41,338 bases of DNA from Gomphosphaeria aponina SAG 52.96 = DSM 107014 (GCA_016903655.1 JADQBC010000012.1:1-41338); one strand, 5' to 3'; numbered from the stretch's first letter, positions 8,354-17,587 are shown. The notes: generated by a model not told the origin, from the sequence alone. Program-made: numbers and translations.

Positions 8354-8818
8354 TCAGATTGAAAGCTTAGGAAGCAAAGCTAAATTTTTGAGATTTAAAT
8401 ACTTCTCATTCAGCTCAACTTCTGTTGCTAAAAATTCACTAAATCGCTCATGACTTTTAATAAAATCCTGTTGGGTTTCTCCTTCACAGTAGGAATATGT
8501 GGGGGGATTTTCTCCTTCAGAAAGTCGAAAAAAGCTAAATTGATAGCCTTGGTGCATTAAAAAAACAAAAGCATCCTGGGGTAAAACTTGGGGAAAGTCA
8601 TTTTCTTCTAATAGTTCAACGGCTGCGGGTTGTAGCTCAAACAAATGTTGACCTGCCCCTTTTCCCATGATTCTCAAAAATTCTTGGTAGGCGCTGGGTA
8701 ATTTAATTCCTAACTGTTTTTCTAGCTTGATTATTTCTTTTAAATTACAACAGTTAAGGTCAGCGAAATTTCCTTGATTGAGGGCTATTAATTGTTGTTT
8801 TATCTGTTCTAAGTACAT
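8354..8818 (-). CDS. SMI1/KNR4 family protein
   Basis: This 154-aa protein shows the SMI1/KNR4 (SUKH) fold pattern: IIKLEKQLGIKLPSAYQEFL near residues 29-48, then MGKGAG, VFLMHQGYQFSFF and a C-terminal FSEFL. Members are commonly immunity proteins in polymorphic toxin loci, and in other settings act as protein-binding scaffolds. Here it sits inside a same-strand set between the tubulin-like and ZorA-like genes (79 bp and 19 bp spacing), which suggests a regulatory or adaptor role in that machine. That role is inference. Confidence 0.75.
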   Translation of the reverse strand: MYLEQIKQQLIALNQGNFADLNCCNLKEIIKLEKQLGIKLPSAYQEFLRIMGKGAGQHLFELQPAAVELLEENDFPQVLPQDAFVFLMHQGYQFSFFRLSEGENPPTYSYCEGETQQDFIKSHERFSEFLATEVELNEKYLNLKNLALLPKLSI

Positions 8819-8897
8819 GGTTATTGATTCCTTTGGAGAACTTTTTCATACTTGTTAAAAAATATTAAAATATTACTTAAGGTAAATAGCCAGAAAA

Positions 8898-11800
8898 TCA
8901 ATGCCCCCATAATAATTGTTTTTTCAATTTTTGAAACTCTTCTTCTGTTAAATATCCTTTATCTTTCATCTCTCCTAATTTCTCTATTTCTTTCATAATA
9001 TTTTGAGTGCTAGAGGGTTTAATATCTGTAACAATCGGTGAACCTGGCAGGTACTGTAAGCTATCATCTTTATCTAAACTAATTCCTATACCCGCTTTGC
9101 AATTATTAGAAGCATATTCTGCCTCCATAAATTGATTAGCAGAAATTTTTTTAGTTAAAGGAATGTTACTAGGTGCTATTTTTCCTTGCTGAAGCACCTC
9201 CTCTTGAATTTGACGCATAATGCGCATAATAATTCCTTGTTTTGCTGGTTTATCAATGGTTGCAGGACTGCCTACAACTATTGCTTGATTAGGATAGTTG
9301 GGGTCATCTTCTGGTAATTTATCCACTTGGTTGACAAATTTCTGAATTGTGGGTTTATAGTGTTCTTCCCAACGGTGAGGTTGTGTTTTTATCTCTGTTA
9401 TTGCTTCATTTCTCAGATTTTTTAAAGCAATGGTCATGTCTTCTAAGTTAGCCAGTTGTTCTAATGCTTCATCCCAGATATAACTAAGTTGGGCAGTATA
9501 ATAAATCTCCCGCAGTTGGTCATAATATGGAAATTCATAGCTTTGGTTTTCAGCATTATAGGTTAGCAAGTCCAAAGCTAAACAAGTATAAAAAATATCT
9601 TGCAACTGTTGATATTTTCTTGAATCTGGAGGAATGATTTCTGTGAAGGTTGTGCGATAGTCGTTATGGAGAAATGAACCTTGATACTTTTGTTGACGTT
9701 CATATTGTTGTTGTAATTGTTCTATCCCATTAATTAGTCTCAGGGGAAAAGCAGCATATTCTGTGACCATAATTACTTCATCTTCTGCTTGAATTGGTTT
9801 GAGAATACTATCGAAAATCCCTAAATCTTTGATGAGTAAATCTCTAAATTGTTTGACTTCCCGCGCTTCTATATCTTTAAATGCAATGATTTGGATTTTT
9901 TTAGCTGTATCATCGTAAAAGTAAGCAGCGCTTAAGTTGAGAGGCAGGAGTACTTCAGCTTGCCGTTTAATTTGTTCTAAACGAGTTGAACCTTCGGAAA
10001 AGGGGTATTTTTCCATAAACCTTTTAATGACAGATTGCACAACATTTAAACTCCTTAAACCAAATTCTCCCTCAACTAGATCGTCTATTTTTTCCCGCAG
10101 TTGTTGTTCGTCCATTAGGCCATCGCTTGTTAAAAATGGAACTAAAGAATTACCTAATCCTACTTCTTGAGTTACTTCTGTACTCACTGAGACTAACTGA
10201 GAGCGACGTTCATTGTTTCCTAGCAAAACTTGATAACAATTTTCCGTATCTTCGTCACCAAAAATTGCTTGTCCACTCATTTCATCTTCGTTTAGCTGTT
10301 TTAGCTCTCCCTCCCTTTTCTCATAGAAACTTTGCAGTTTTTTCAATAAGTTATTAAAACTACTGGCGTTAGTCAAAAGAGTCTGAACCTCTTTTTGCAA
10401 AGCTTTGACAATTTGTAAAGCTTCCTCCGCAATTGTTACTTCAAAATTGCTTTTAATTTTTTCAGCAACTTTATTAGTTACACTCCTAACCTCTTCTTGT
10501 ACCCTAAAATTTTGCCTTTGCTTATTAAATAAAGCCCGTTGTCCTTCAATATCTGTAATAACTTGCTCCGCTTCTTGCCATTGTTTTTCCACATCTTCCA
10601 ATCGCGCCATTTCACCGCAGTTTTGAATTTTATCCTCTATATTCCTTTGATATTTATTAATTTCTGTCAGCAAACCTTCCAGAAAAGCGCGGCTACTTGT
10701 TAGGGAAAAATTGGGATTTCCTGGGGCGAGCAAATCTGACAAAAACTGTGTTATTTCTTGTTTAAACTGCTCTTCAATCCGAGAACTATTTTCTTTTAAT
10801 TTTGTCAACCAAACCCCCCGACTACTTTCAGTTTCTCCTGGCTGAACTTGGCGAAACTGCTGTCTAATTTGTCGCGGTAACTGCTGAATTAGCTCTTGAC
10901 GTTCTTCTTTACTTTTAACTTCTGATATCTGATTTTCTAGGCGATTTTTCCAGGTATTAATAGTTTGGCTAAAAGTTTTATTACTCTCTTGAGTTGCTGC
11001 TTCTAGTTTGACACTAAAAATATCTTTACCTTGAGGAGAACGCCAATTAAGTAAAAAACTTTCTAGCAATACTTGAACATCGGGACTTTGTCCTTCTCCA
11101 TTTAACCAGAATGATACCAGTTTTAACTTAATGCGATTCAAGGAAACTTGAACGGTAATATCACGGGGAAAATATATTTTTGCCAGTCCAAAACTTAAAT
11201 ATCGTTGTACATTGGGACGGGGATGCTCGTCTAATTTACATAAGTTTTCCAGAAAATTGTTTTTTTGTCCTTGAAGAATAGGGGATAGTTCATCAGCAAA
11301 ATCTAGAAAAATTTTCTGGGCAATTACATTACATAACTTGCTTTTTTCCAGAATTTTATAGTCAGTGGCTGTTTTATTATCTACTAAATAGACATAATCA
11401 AAAGGTGGGCGACTTTCCTCTACGTCAACTAAATGTTGAGGATCGTAACAAGCTGCAAACTTTGTCCCTTCACTCGCATAATAATTTAATTCTTTCAGTG
11501 CAGCATAAGTATTTGCATTCATACTGGGAGTGCTGCCATATAACTCAGGACTAATGACAAAATAACTAACAATTTGATTGTCTTTATCCCCATAATTTTT
11601 TCTTAAACTGTAAGCAACATCTAAAAACATTCCGCTCCCAGTCCCACCGCAGAGAGAACCTACCACAAAAATATTCAGTCCTGTTTCCACAATTAAACCT
11701 TTTTCCAGTAACTTTTCTTCATGTCCTCTGGTTCTATTTTCTGCTGCTCCTATTGCTGTATTAATTTTTCTAAAATTGTGAAAAAATCCCAATCTTCCTA

Positions 11801-12212
11801 CTGGTCTAATTCCACTTGCTCCTTCTTCTATGGCTTTAATATTTTTCAATATTTGGGGCGGAAACCAGCTTGCAATATGGGCATAAGGACTTTCTCTTTC
11901 ATAAAGATTTCTCCTTTCTAATCCTTGGGATAAGTCATTCACTTCTTTACTATTCATAGTTGCAATAACTTTTTCTGCATCCCGAAATAAAATATCTTCG
12001 CCGTTATAAGTATTACCAGTTCTTAATCCAGATACTTGACTTGCTCCTTTATCTGTGTCAAGGTGGACAAAACTAACAATAGGAAATTCACTTAACTTTC
12101 CATAGCGATCTATTATTAGTCTGCGAATGCGCATCAATACATCTCTACCTGTTCCCCCTAATCCTATACAAATAGTTCGCTTAATTTTCCGTTTTTGTAT
12201 TTCTTCATTCAT
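8898..12212 (-). CDS. Tubulin/FtsZ-like GTPase (Tubulin_2 type) with SHOCT-like C-terminus
   Basis: This is a 1104-aa protein. The N-terminal GTPase part has GLGGTGRDVL (residues 17-26) as nucleotide loop T1 and LCGGTGSGMFLDVAYSLR (about 190-207) as the tubulin/FtsZ signature loop T4, followed by STPSMNANTYAALKEL. A long alpha-helical middle region (about 400-720), rich in Gln and Glu, is predicted coiled coil. The last 33 residues (GEMKDKGYLTEEEFQKLKKQ) resemble a SHOCT helical hairpin, usually an oligomerisation module. Tubulin_2 proteins are large, divergent GTPases of unproven polymerisation. It follows the vWA gene by 22 bp with a good GGAG site before ATG 12212. No HIP1 octamer lies in its 3.3 kb. 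I infer a membrane-machine cytoskeletal or switch component. Confidence 0.82.
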   Translation of the reverse strand: MNEEIQKRKIKRTICIGLGGTGRDVLMRIRRLIIDRYGKLSEFPIVSFVHLDTDKGASQVSGLRTGNTYNGEDILFRDAEKVIATMNSKEVNDLSQGLERRNLYERESPYAHIASWFPPQILKNIKAIEEGASGIRPVGRLGFFHNFRKINTAIGAAENRTRGHEEKLLEKGLIVETGLNIFVVGSLCGGTGSGMFLDVAYSLRKNYGDKDNQIVSYFVISPELYGSTPSMNANTYAALKELNYYASEGTKFAACYDPQHLVDVEESRPPFDYVYLVDNKTATDYKILEKSKLCNVIAQKIFLDFADELSPILQGQKNNFLENLCKLDEHPRPNVQRYLSFGLAKIYFPRDITVQVSLNRIKLKLVSFWLNGEGQSPDVQVLLESFLLNWRSPQGKDIFSVKLEAATQESNKTFSQTINTWKNRLENQISEVKSKEERQELIQQLPRQIRQQFRQVQPGETESSRGVWLTKLKENSSRIEEQFKQEITQFLSDLLAPGNPNFSLTSSRAFLEGLLTEINKYQRNIEDKIQNCGEMARLEDVEKQWQEAEQVITDIEGQRALFNKQRQNFRVQEEVRSVTNKVAEKIKSNFEVTIAEEALQIVKALQKEVQTLLTNASSFNNLLKKLQSFYEKREGELKQLNEDEMSGQAIFGDEDTENCYQVLLGNNERRSQLVSVSTEVTQEVGLGNSLVPFLTSDGLMDEQQLREKIDDLVEGEFGLRSLNVVQSVIKRFMEKYPFSEGSTRLEQIKRQAEVLLPLNLSAAYFYDDTAKKIQIIAFKDIEAREVKQFRDLLIKDLGIFDSILKPIQAEDEVIMVTEYAAFPLRLINGIEQLQQQYERQQKYQGSFLHNDYRTTFTEIIPPDSRKYQQLQDIFYTCLALDLLTYNAENQSYEFPYYDQLREIYYTAQLSYIWDEALEQLANLEDMTIALKNLRNEAITEIKTQPHRWEEHYKPTIQKFVNQVDKLPEDDPNYPNQAIVVGSPATIDKPAKQGIIMRIMRQIQEEVLQQGKIAPSNIPLTKKISANQFMEAEYASNNCKAGIGISLDKDDSLQYLPGSPIVTDIKPSSTQNIMKEIEKLGEMKDKGYLTEEEFQKLKKQLLWGH

Positions 12213-12234
12213 GGTGTTTTTTCTCCTTAATTTC

Positions 12235-13347
12235 CTATTTGATAATTTTAATAACTATTGCAAAATCTTTCTGGTCTTCTGGGCAATTAATTCTCAGGGA
12301 GTTTGCCTTAATTTCCTCTTCTCTGGTAACTTCCTTATTATTATAATAGATGGAAGCTGCTTCTGGTTGAGGAGATAGATAAAGTTTATTTCCCTGCCGT
12401 CTTAAATAACCTCTCACTTCTGAACCAGGACAATCAATGTCTTCGCCGATCGCCTTTTTTTGATTATTTCCTAAATAAATACTTTGTTCTTCCCTATCAT
12501 CCTCAAAGCTGATTTTTAGTCTCCATTTCTTGTTAATACTCATTAAGTATTTTAACCCAAAACCCCCAGCACCTAATAAGCAAAGTATAACTAAAAATAT
12601 AATCGATGTGGGTAGCCATAGTTGGTGAAAAAGGTAAGGAGTGACTAAACAAGTTTCTTTTCCCCCTGGAGCAGGAGTACAAAATTCTTGTACAGTAGGG
12701 GGAATGTCAACTATAGTCAGTTGATAAGTTTGATTGTTGTTAGTCGTGATAGGTTGCGACCGCTTTTGTTGGAGGGGTAAAACTTCCAACCAGCGTTGTC
12801 TTGCTTGACTTGCTGGGGAGTTTTGTTCCCGAAAAGGACTATCTGCGGGAGTTTCAATCCAAACATCTGAGGTAATACCTGGTTGAGTCAAAAGAGGAGC
12901 ATCAGTTAACCACACAACGGATTGATGTTGAATTGGCAGATTTTGTGACAACCGACATTGATTAATCTGGGCCAAACCCTGATAGACAAACAACTCAGCC
13001 AACTGAATATCTGTATTACTTACCGTCAAATCCGACTGGAAAGGGATAACATCTATAATTCGCTCAATGTCCTCTTTACCATTAAATTCAATCGGGTTTT
13101 CCAGGGCAGGCAGAGAAACAGTTGAAGCAAAGGGAACCACATAAACCCCATCGCCTTTTTCTAAGGTATCTTCAATAATTTGACGGAGGCGAAGTCTGCC
13201 CTCATCATTTAAGCCTACACTTTCAGTTAAATCAATAGCCAGGACAACATCACGCCCAGCAAAGATGTTACCTACCAATTCCAAACCTGTTTTCTGCCAA
13301 CCAGTCAAAGGTTGACCTGGAGTAACTAGGGGACAAATATTAGTCAA
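12235..13347 (-). CDS. von Willebrand A domain membrane protein with FHA-like C-terminal domain
   Basis: In this 370-aa protein the N-terminal vWA domain carries a MIDAS-like DLTES (D39-S43, a variant of DxSxS) after the strand VVLAI, with no signal peptide. A single membrane helix lies at about residues 245-268. The cytosolic C-terminus (about 280-360) is a beta-rich domain with an FHA-like layout: IYLGNNQKKAIGEDIDCPG, then EVRGYLRRQGNKLYLSP, then IYYNNKEV. The classical FHA Ser-x-x-His is not evident, so this call is tentative. First gene of the minus-strand cassette, upstream of the tubulin-like GTPase, and divergent from a Ser/Thr kinase across 196 bp. If FHA-like, it could bind a phosphothreonine made by that kinase. 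Confidence 0.78.
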   Translation of the reverse strand: MTNICPLVTPGQPLTGWQKTGLELVGNIFAGRDVVLAIDLTESVGLNDEGRLRLRQIIEDTLEKGDGVYVVPFASTVSLPALENPIEFNGKEDIERIIDVIPFQSDLTVSNTDIQLAELFVYQGLAQINQCRLSQNLPIQHQSVVWLTDAPLLTQPGITSDVWIETPADSPFREQNSPASQARQRWLEVLPLQQKRSQPITTNNNQTYQLTIVDIPPTVQEFCTPAPGGKETCLVTPYLFHQLWLPTSIIFLVILCLLGAGGFGLKYLMSINKKWRLKISFEDDREEQSIYLGNNQKKAIGEDIDCPGSEVRGYLRRQGNKLYLSPQPEAASIYYNNKEVTREEEIKANSLRINCPEDQKDFAIVIKIIK

Positions 13348-13543
13348 AACGGTTTACCCACAAGCAAATTTATGTAATTATATTCATGTCATTATACTTA
13401 TTGCACTTATCCTGACGGAGAGGCTACGCGAACGCCAAGGACTTCGCTCAGTAACCGCATAGTCGAACCACAGTGCAAGTGACTAATGACTAAACCAAGA
13501 CCTGCTATATAATATTAATCAATTCTAACTAAGAGAGCCAGTC
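13348..13543. promoter_or_regulatory. Divergent promoter region between vWA operon and kinase
   Basis: This 196-bp region separates two divergent transcription units. Toward the kinase, TATAAT at 13508-13513 is a good -10 candidate about 30 bp before the ATG; no clear -35 is seen. Toward the vWA operon, minus-strand TATAAT boxes occur at 13391-13396 and 13377-13382. The middle (about 13413-13440) holds GGAGAGGCTACGCGAACGCC, a type of dispersed repeat I recall from cyanobacterial intergenic DNA. Promoter calls are by consensus only. Confidence 0.45.
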
Positions 13544-15343
13544 ATGAATAACTTACCAAACTTTTTAAACTACGGCTACGAAATAATTGAAGAGCTTGGA
13601 CGCAACCGCGAAGGTGGTAGGATAACCTGGAAAGGGAAAAAAATCGAAACCAATACAGAAGTAGTTATTAAACAGTTTTGTTTTGCCAGTGCAGGCTCCA
13701 GTTGGTCAGGTTTCAAAGCTTATGAAAGAGAAATTCAAGTTCTCCAAAATTTAAATCATCCTGGTATTCCTCGGTATTTGGGCAGTTTTCCCACAGAGAA
13801 TGGGTTTTGTTTACTTCAAGAATATATAAATGCTCCTTCTTTGGCAGTTTCTCGCAGTTTTGAACCTGAAAATATTAAAACTATTGCCATTAAAATCTTA
13901 GAAATATTAGTCTATCTCCAACATCTCATTCCCCCCATTATTCATCAGGATCTTAAACCTGAGAATATTTTAGTAGATAATGATTTGAATGTTTATGTTA
14001 TTGACTTTGGTTTTGCTCGCATTGGCACAAATGAAGTTGCTAATAGTAGTATGATAAAAGGAACGCCAGGTTTTATTTCCCCCGAACAAGTAAGGAAACC
14101 AACAGAAGCATCAGATCTTTATAGTTTGGGAGCAACTTTAATCTGTTTGCTCACTGGGAAAAAATCAACTGAAATTCAGGATTTAACTGGGGAAAATAAC
14201 CCATATAAAATTGAATTTCAACATTTATTACCTCGGTTGAGTCTGCGTTTTATTCAATGGCTAGCAAAAATGGTTGAGCCAAGTCAAAAAGACAGATACA
14301 AAAATGCAGCAGAGGCATTAGAAACATTAAAACCACTTTATGTAATTAGATACCCCGAAGTTCAACGAAGTCAGTCTGAGTTAAAGTTTCAGGCAAATCA
14401 AATAGGGGAAAAAATACCCAAAACTGTTACCTTAACTAACTCAATTCCTGAAACAGTATTAGAGGGAGAATTATGGGTAGCGCCCCATCCAAATGATCCA
14501 CCCCATACCCCAGATACTCATACTTGGATTTCTTTAACCCCAAAAAGGTTTACTGGGAATAAGGCAGAAATTAGAATTACGGTAGATACCAGTAAATTGC
14601 TAGCGGCTAAAGTCTATCAGCGAGAGATGATTTTAAGAACAAATGCAGTGCCAGAAACTCTTAGTTTCATTGTCAAAGTTCAGACAGCAGCCTTCCCAAT
14701 TGAGAAGAAAAAAATTCCCTATTTAGCCGTTGCTCTAATTTTGATTATTGCAACCGCTTTAGGTTGGTTTTTATCTTCGGCTTTGGGTATGATAAATCTA
14801 TTATTTCATCAAACTGGACAGTGGCTTGATGGCAACGCCATCTTAAGTTTTTTTGTTGTAATTGCAATTGTCGGTTTTTTTATAATTCTGCTGGGGATTG
14901 CGCGGATCGAAAAATATAATGACCGTTTAATATTTTATTTATCCCTCTTTGGGGCCCTGGGTTTTTTCGCCAGTTTTGTCGTCTTAGAGTTTTTTATCAA
15001 AGCAAACATAATTCAGGCTATATTAGCGATGATAGCCTGTACATTAGTGGGTTTTGTTTTAGCTTGGTTGCTCAATGGGTTAGTGGCTATTTTTCATGAA
15101 AATACTAGGCAACAAAGATTGAGTAGAGGTATGACTCCAATAATTTCATTACTAACAATAGGAATGGGGATGGCTTCAGGAATTGGATTCAATATAGGTT
15201 TTCTCAATCCTTACATTTTATTAGCCCTAGCAGGAACAAGTTTACCCTTAGCTATCATGATTTTATATCCACAATTTAAACAAGCCAAACTGATTGCTAA
15301 ATATCGTAAAGCCGAAAAAGAGCAGCATTTAATTCAACCATAG
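13544..15343 (+). CDS. Membrane-anchored Ser/Thr protein kinase
   Basis: In this 599-aa protein an N-terminal kinase domain (about residues 10-265) shows the ATP-anchoring Lys in VVIKQF, the helix-C Glu in YEREIQVL, the catalytic loop HQDLKPENIL (a non-RD form, Gln in place of Arg), DFG, and SPEQ in place of APE. It is probably active. A beta-rich segment (about 280-380) of unknown fold follows, then a block of about six hydrophobic helices (about 390-580). It starts with a clear upstream -10 box and ends 58 bp before a strong terminator. Its position divergent to the vWA/tubulin-like cassette, and the FHA-like domain of the vWA protein, suggest that it regulates the cassette. That link is inference. 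Confidence 0.85.
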   Translation: MNNLPNFLNYGYEIIEELGRNREGGRITWKGKKIETNTEVVIKQFCFASAGSSWSGFKAYEREIQVLQNLNHPGIPRYLGSFPTENGFCLLQEYINAPSLAVSRSFEPENIKTIAIKILEILVYLQHLIPPIIHQDLKPENILVDNDLNVYVIDFGFARIGTNEVANSSMIKGTPGFISPEQVRKPTEASDLYSLGATLICLLTGKKSTEIQDLTGENNPYKIEFQHLLPRLSLRFIQWLAKMVEPSQKDRYKNAAEALETLKPLYVIRYPEVQRSQSELKFQANQIGEKIPKTVTLTNSIPETVLEGELWVAPHPNDPPHTPDTHTWISLTPKRFTGNKAEIRITVDTSKLLAAKVYQREMILRTNAVPETLSFIVKVQTAAFPIEKKKIPYLAVALILIIATALGWFLSSALGMINLLFHQTGQWLDGNAILSFFVVIAIVGFFIILLGIARIEKYNDRLIFYLSLFGALGFFASFVVLEFFIKANIIQAILAMIACTLVGFVLAWLLNGLVAIFHENTRQQRLSRGMTPIISLLTIGMGMASGIGFNIGFLNPYILLALAGTSLPLAIMILYPQFKQAKLIAKYRKAEKEQHLIQP

Positions 15344-15401
15344 GCAGCAAAATTAAGTATGTTTGATTAAAAAAAATAACGCCTCAGATTAAACGGGAGT
15401 G

Positions 15402-15424
15402 AGCTCAGTTTCGACTGAGCTTTT
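15402..15424 (+). terminator. Rho-independent terminator of the kinase gene
   Basis: A perfect 8-bp stem, AGCTCAGT (15402-15409) and ACTGAGCT (15414-15421), is closed by a TTCG tetraloop and followed by a short T run. It lies 58 bp after the kinase stop codon, so it most likely ends that single-gene transcript. Confidence 0.75.
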
Positions 15425-15804
15425 ACTAGGGCTAAAAATTCAGTTATAATCTCAACCATATAATTCAATGTAGATACACTAATCTAATGGAAAATTAGAA
15501 CGATATCATTCAACTATTAAAGACTTTTTACATAAAAGACCTCTTGCGAAACCCTAAAAAACCCCACCCCAACTATTCAAGCTTTTGTTGATTATTATAA
15601 TTATGTAACTTCTGAAACTAAGTTTTTAAATAAAGAAAGTGATGTCTTTCTAAAACGAGATGCCAAACTTAAACAAGCTCGACTCTTGAGAACCAAACAA
15701 TTCTCTGCTAAAATATCAACTAACACATATGGAGATTGCAATATAGGCGTGTTATTCAAGAGGCAGGGAATATTTCAGGGATAATTAGAGTTAGATGATT
15801 AAAA
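15425..15804. other. Intergenic region with an unrecognised decayed open stretch
   Basis: About 380 bp without a recognisable gene. A roughly 80-codon open stretch on the plus strand (about 15536-15783) reads AFVDYYNYVTSETKFLNKES and then KRDAKLKQARLLRTKQFS; it has no convincing start and I do not recognise it. The sequence GACCTCTTGCGAAACCC near 15539 resembles ends of some cyanobacterial insertion sequences from memory, but no partner end is visible. It is probably a scar from gene loss next to the methyltransferase. Confidence 0.3.
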
Positions 15805-17301
15805 ATGGCTAAGTCATTAGAGAAGTGGCAGTTTGGTGATTTTCAAACACCCGAAGAACTTGCAAAACGTGCAACTAAGCTTCTTAGAGAAAAACACAAA
15901 ATATTTCCTGATCTTATAATAGAGCCAACCTGTGGAAAGGGAGCTTTTCTCAGAGCATCTCTAAGTGAGTTTAAGTATTCAAAGATTGTAGGTTTCGATA
16001 TTAGTGAAAAATACGTCGAGGAAGCAAAAAGTTCTCTATCAAAATATCTTAATTCGGGGAATGCAACTGTTTGCGCAGAAGATTTCTTCAGCATGGATTG
16101 GAATGCCTTTTTAGCTGATTTTTCAGGATATATCTTGGTGATCGGGAATCCTCCTTGGGTGACCAGCAGCGATCTAAGCATTCTCAATAGTAACAACTTA
16201 CCTTCAAAGTCGAATTTCCAAAGTCGTCGAGGTATGGAAGCTATAACAGGCTCAGGCAACTTCGATATTTCAGAATGGATGCTTTTGCAACATGCCCAAT
16301 GGCTCACAAAGAGGGAAGGCACCATCGCCCTACTGTGTAAATACTCAGTTGCTCGTAAAGTCATTAAACAAGTAAGAAAAAAATTAGGTAATAGATTTTC
16401 CGCTTTCATTTACCTGATTGATGCAAAAGCTTTCTTTGGAGCTTCAGTAGCCGCTTGCTTCTTCGTTTTGTCTACAAATGGTGATGATAGTTCTGATTGT
16501 AAAGTCTATAACGATCTGAAATCACCCCATATGCTACACGTAATCAGCGAGAGAGATGGACTGATCCTTAAAGACACAGCCAAGTATGAAAAATGGAAGC
16601 ATTTATCAGGTCAGGATTTAAGATATACTTGGCGTTCTGGAATTAAACATGATTGCTCTAAAGTAATGGAGCTTGAACAAGTTGAGAATGGATTATTCCT
16701 AAATGGGATGGGCCAAAAATATTTCCTTGAAAAGGAATACCTGTATCCTCTTTTGAAAAGCTCGGATATTGGCAATAGTAGAACTAACAGCTATCGAAAG
16801 CTTGTTTTAGTTACACAGAAATCAGTTGGCGACGACACAAGCATTATCAAAAATCTAGCACCTAACACTTGGCAGTACTTACTTGAACATGATGAGTTGC
16901 TAAAAAGAAGAAAAAGTTCAATATACAAAAATAAGCCACGTTATTCTATATTTGGTGTGGGGGAATATTCCTTCAAAAAGTGGAAGATTGCCGTATCTGG
17001 ACTTTATAAAAAACTAAACTTTTGTATTATCAAGCCTATTGATAATAGAGCAGTCATGTTAGATGATACTGTCAACTTCCTGTCCTTTGAAGCAGAAGAA
17101 GAAGCTAATTTTATATTAAGTCTTATTACTTCCAAAGCATCACTGGAATTTCTTGATTCCATGATTTTTTGGGATGAAAAAAGACCAATAACTATAGATA
17201 TTCTGAAAAGGCTTTCTTTAAAAGCTGTTGCTAAAGAATTAGGTCTCTTAGAAAGATACTTACAACTGGCTGAAGTTTTACGAGCTAATTCTAGTGGGTA
17301 G
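15805..17301 (+). CDS. Orphan N6-adenine DNA methyltransferase
   Basis: This is a 498-aa class I SAM-dependent methyltransferase. Motif I is EPTCGKGAFL (about residues 34-43), a following acidic strand end is VGFDIS, and motif IV is NPPWV (about 117-121), the catalytic signature of N6-adenine methylases. The second half (about 240-498) lacks a recognised nuclease motif and probably forms the target-recognition region, as in Eco57I/TaqI-type enzymes. No restriction gene lies beside it, so it is an orphan or a decayed restriction-modification unit. The gene has no HIP1 octamer and its codon use looks less cyanobacterial than its neighbours, consistent with recent transfer. Confidence 0.82.
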   Translation: MAKSLEKWQFGDFQTPEELAKRATKLLREKHKIFPDLIIEPTCGKGAFLRASLSEFKYSKIVGFDISEKYVEEAKSSLSKYLNSGNATVCAEDFFSMDWNAFLADFSGYILVIGNPPWVTSSDLSILNSNNLPSKSNFQSRRGMEAITGSGNFDISEWMLLQHAQWLTKREGTIALLCKYSVARKVIKQVRKKLGNRFSAFIYLIDAKAFFGASVAACFFVLSTNGDDSSDCKVYNDLKSPHMLHVISERDGLILKDTAKYEKWKHLSGQDLRYTWRSGIKHDCSKVMELEQVENGLFLNGMGQKYFLEKEYLYPLLKSSDIGNSRTNSYRKLVLVTQKSVGDDTSIIKNLAPNTWQYLLEHDELLKRRKSSIYKNKPRYSIFGVGEYSFKKWKIAVSGLYKKLNFCIIKPIDNRAVMLDDTVNFLSFEAEEEANFILSLITSKASLEFLDSMIFWDEKRPITIDILKRLSLKAVAKELGLLERYLQLAEVLRANSSG

Positions 17302-17587
17302 CTATACTCTATAAGGTTAAGATTTGAGTATTTTGTGGGTTCAGAAATTTGTAAGCTCTTCTTTATAAAGAGTATGACTCTGATTAATTGTCAGAGAAAT
17401 TGCTTCTTTAAATAACTCAAAATTTTTATAATATTTTGAGGTTAAACATTACCAGGTATGTGGCAAGGATTGGATATTACTAATAATGATCTTGCTCAAG
17501 TGAGACTGTGAGCAAACTTAACCATAGGTAGGTTACGATAAAATTGCATTGAAAACTTGCCTAAAATTATGAAAGAGGAAAACAGTC

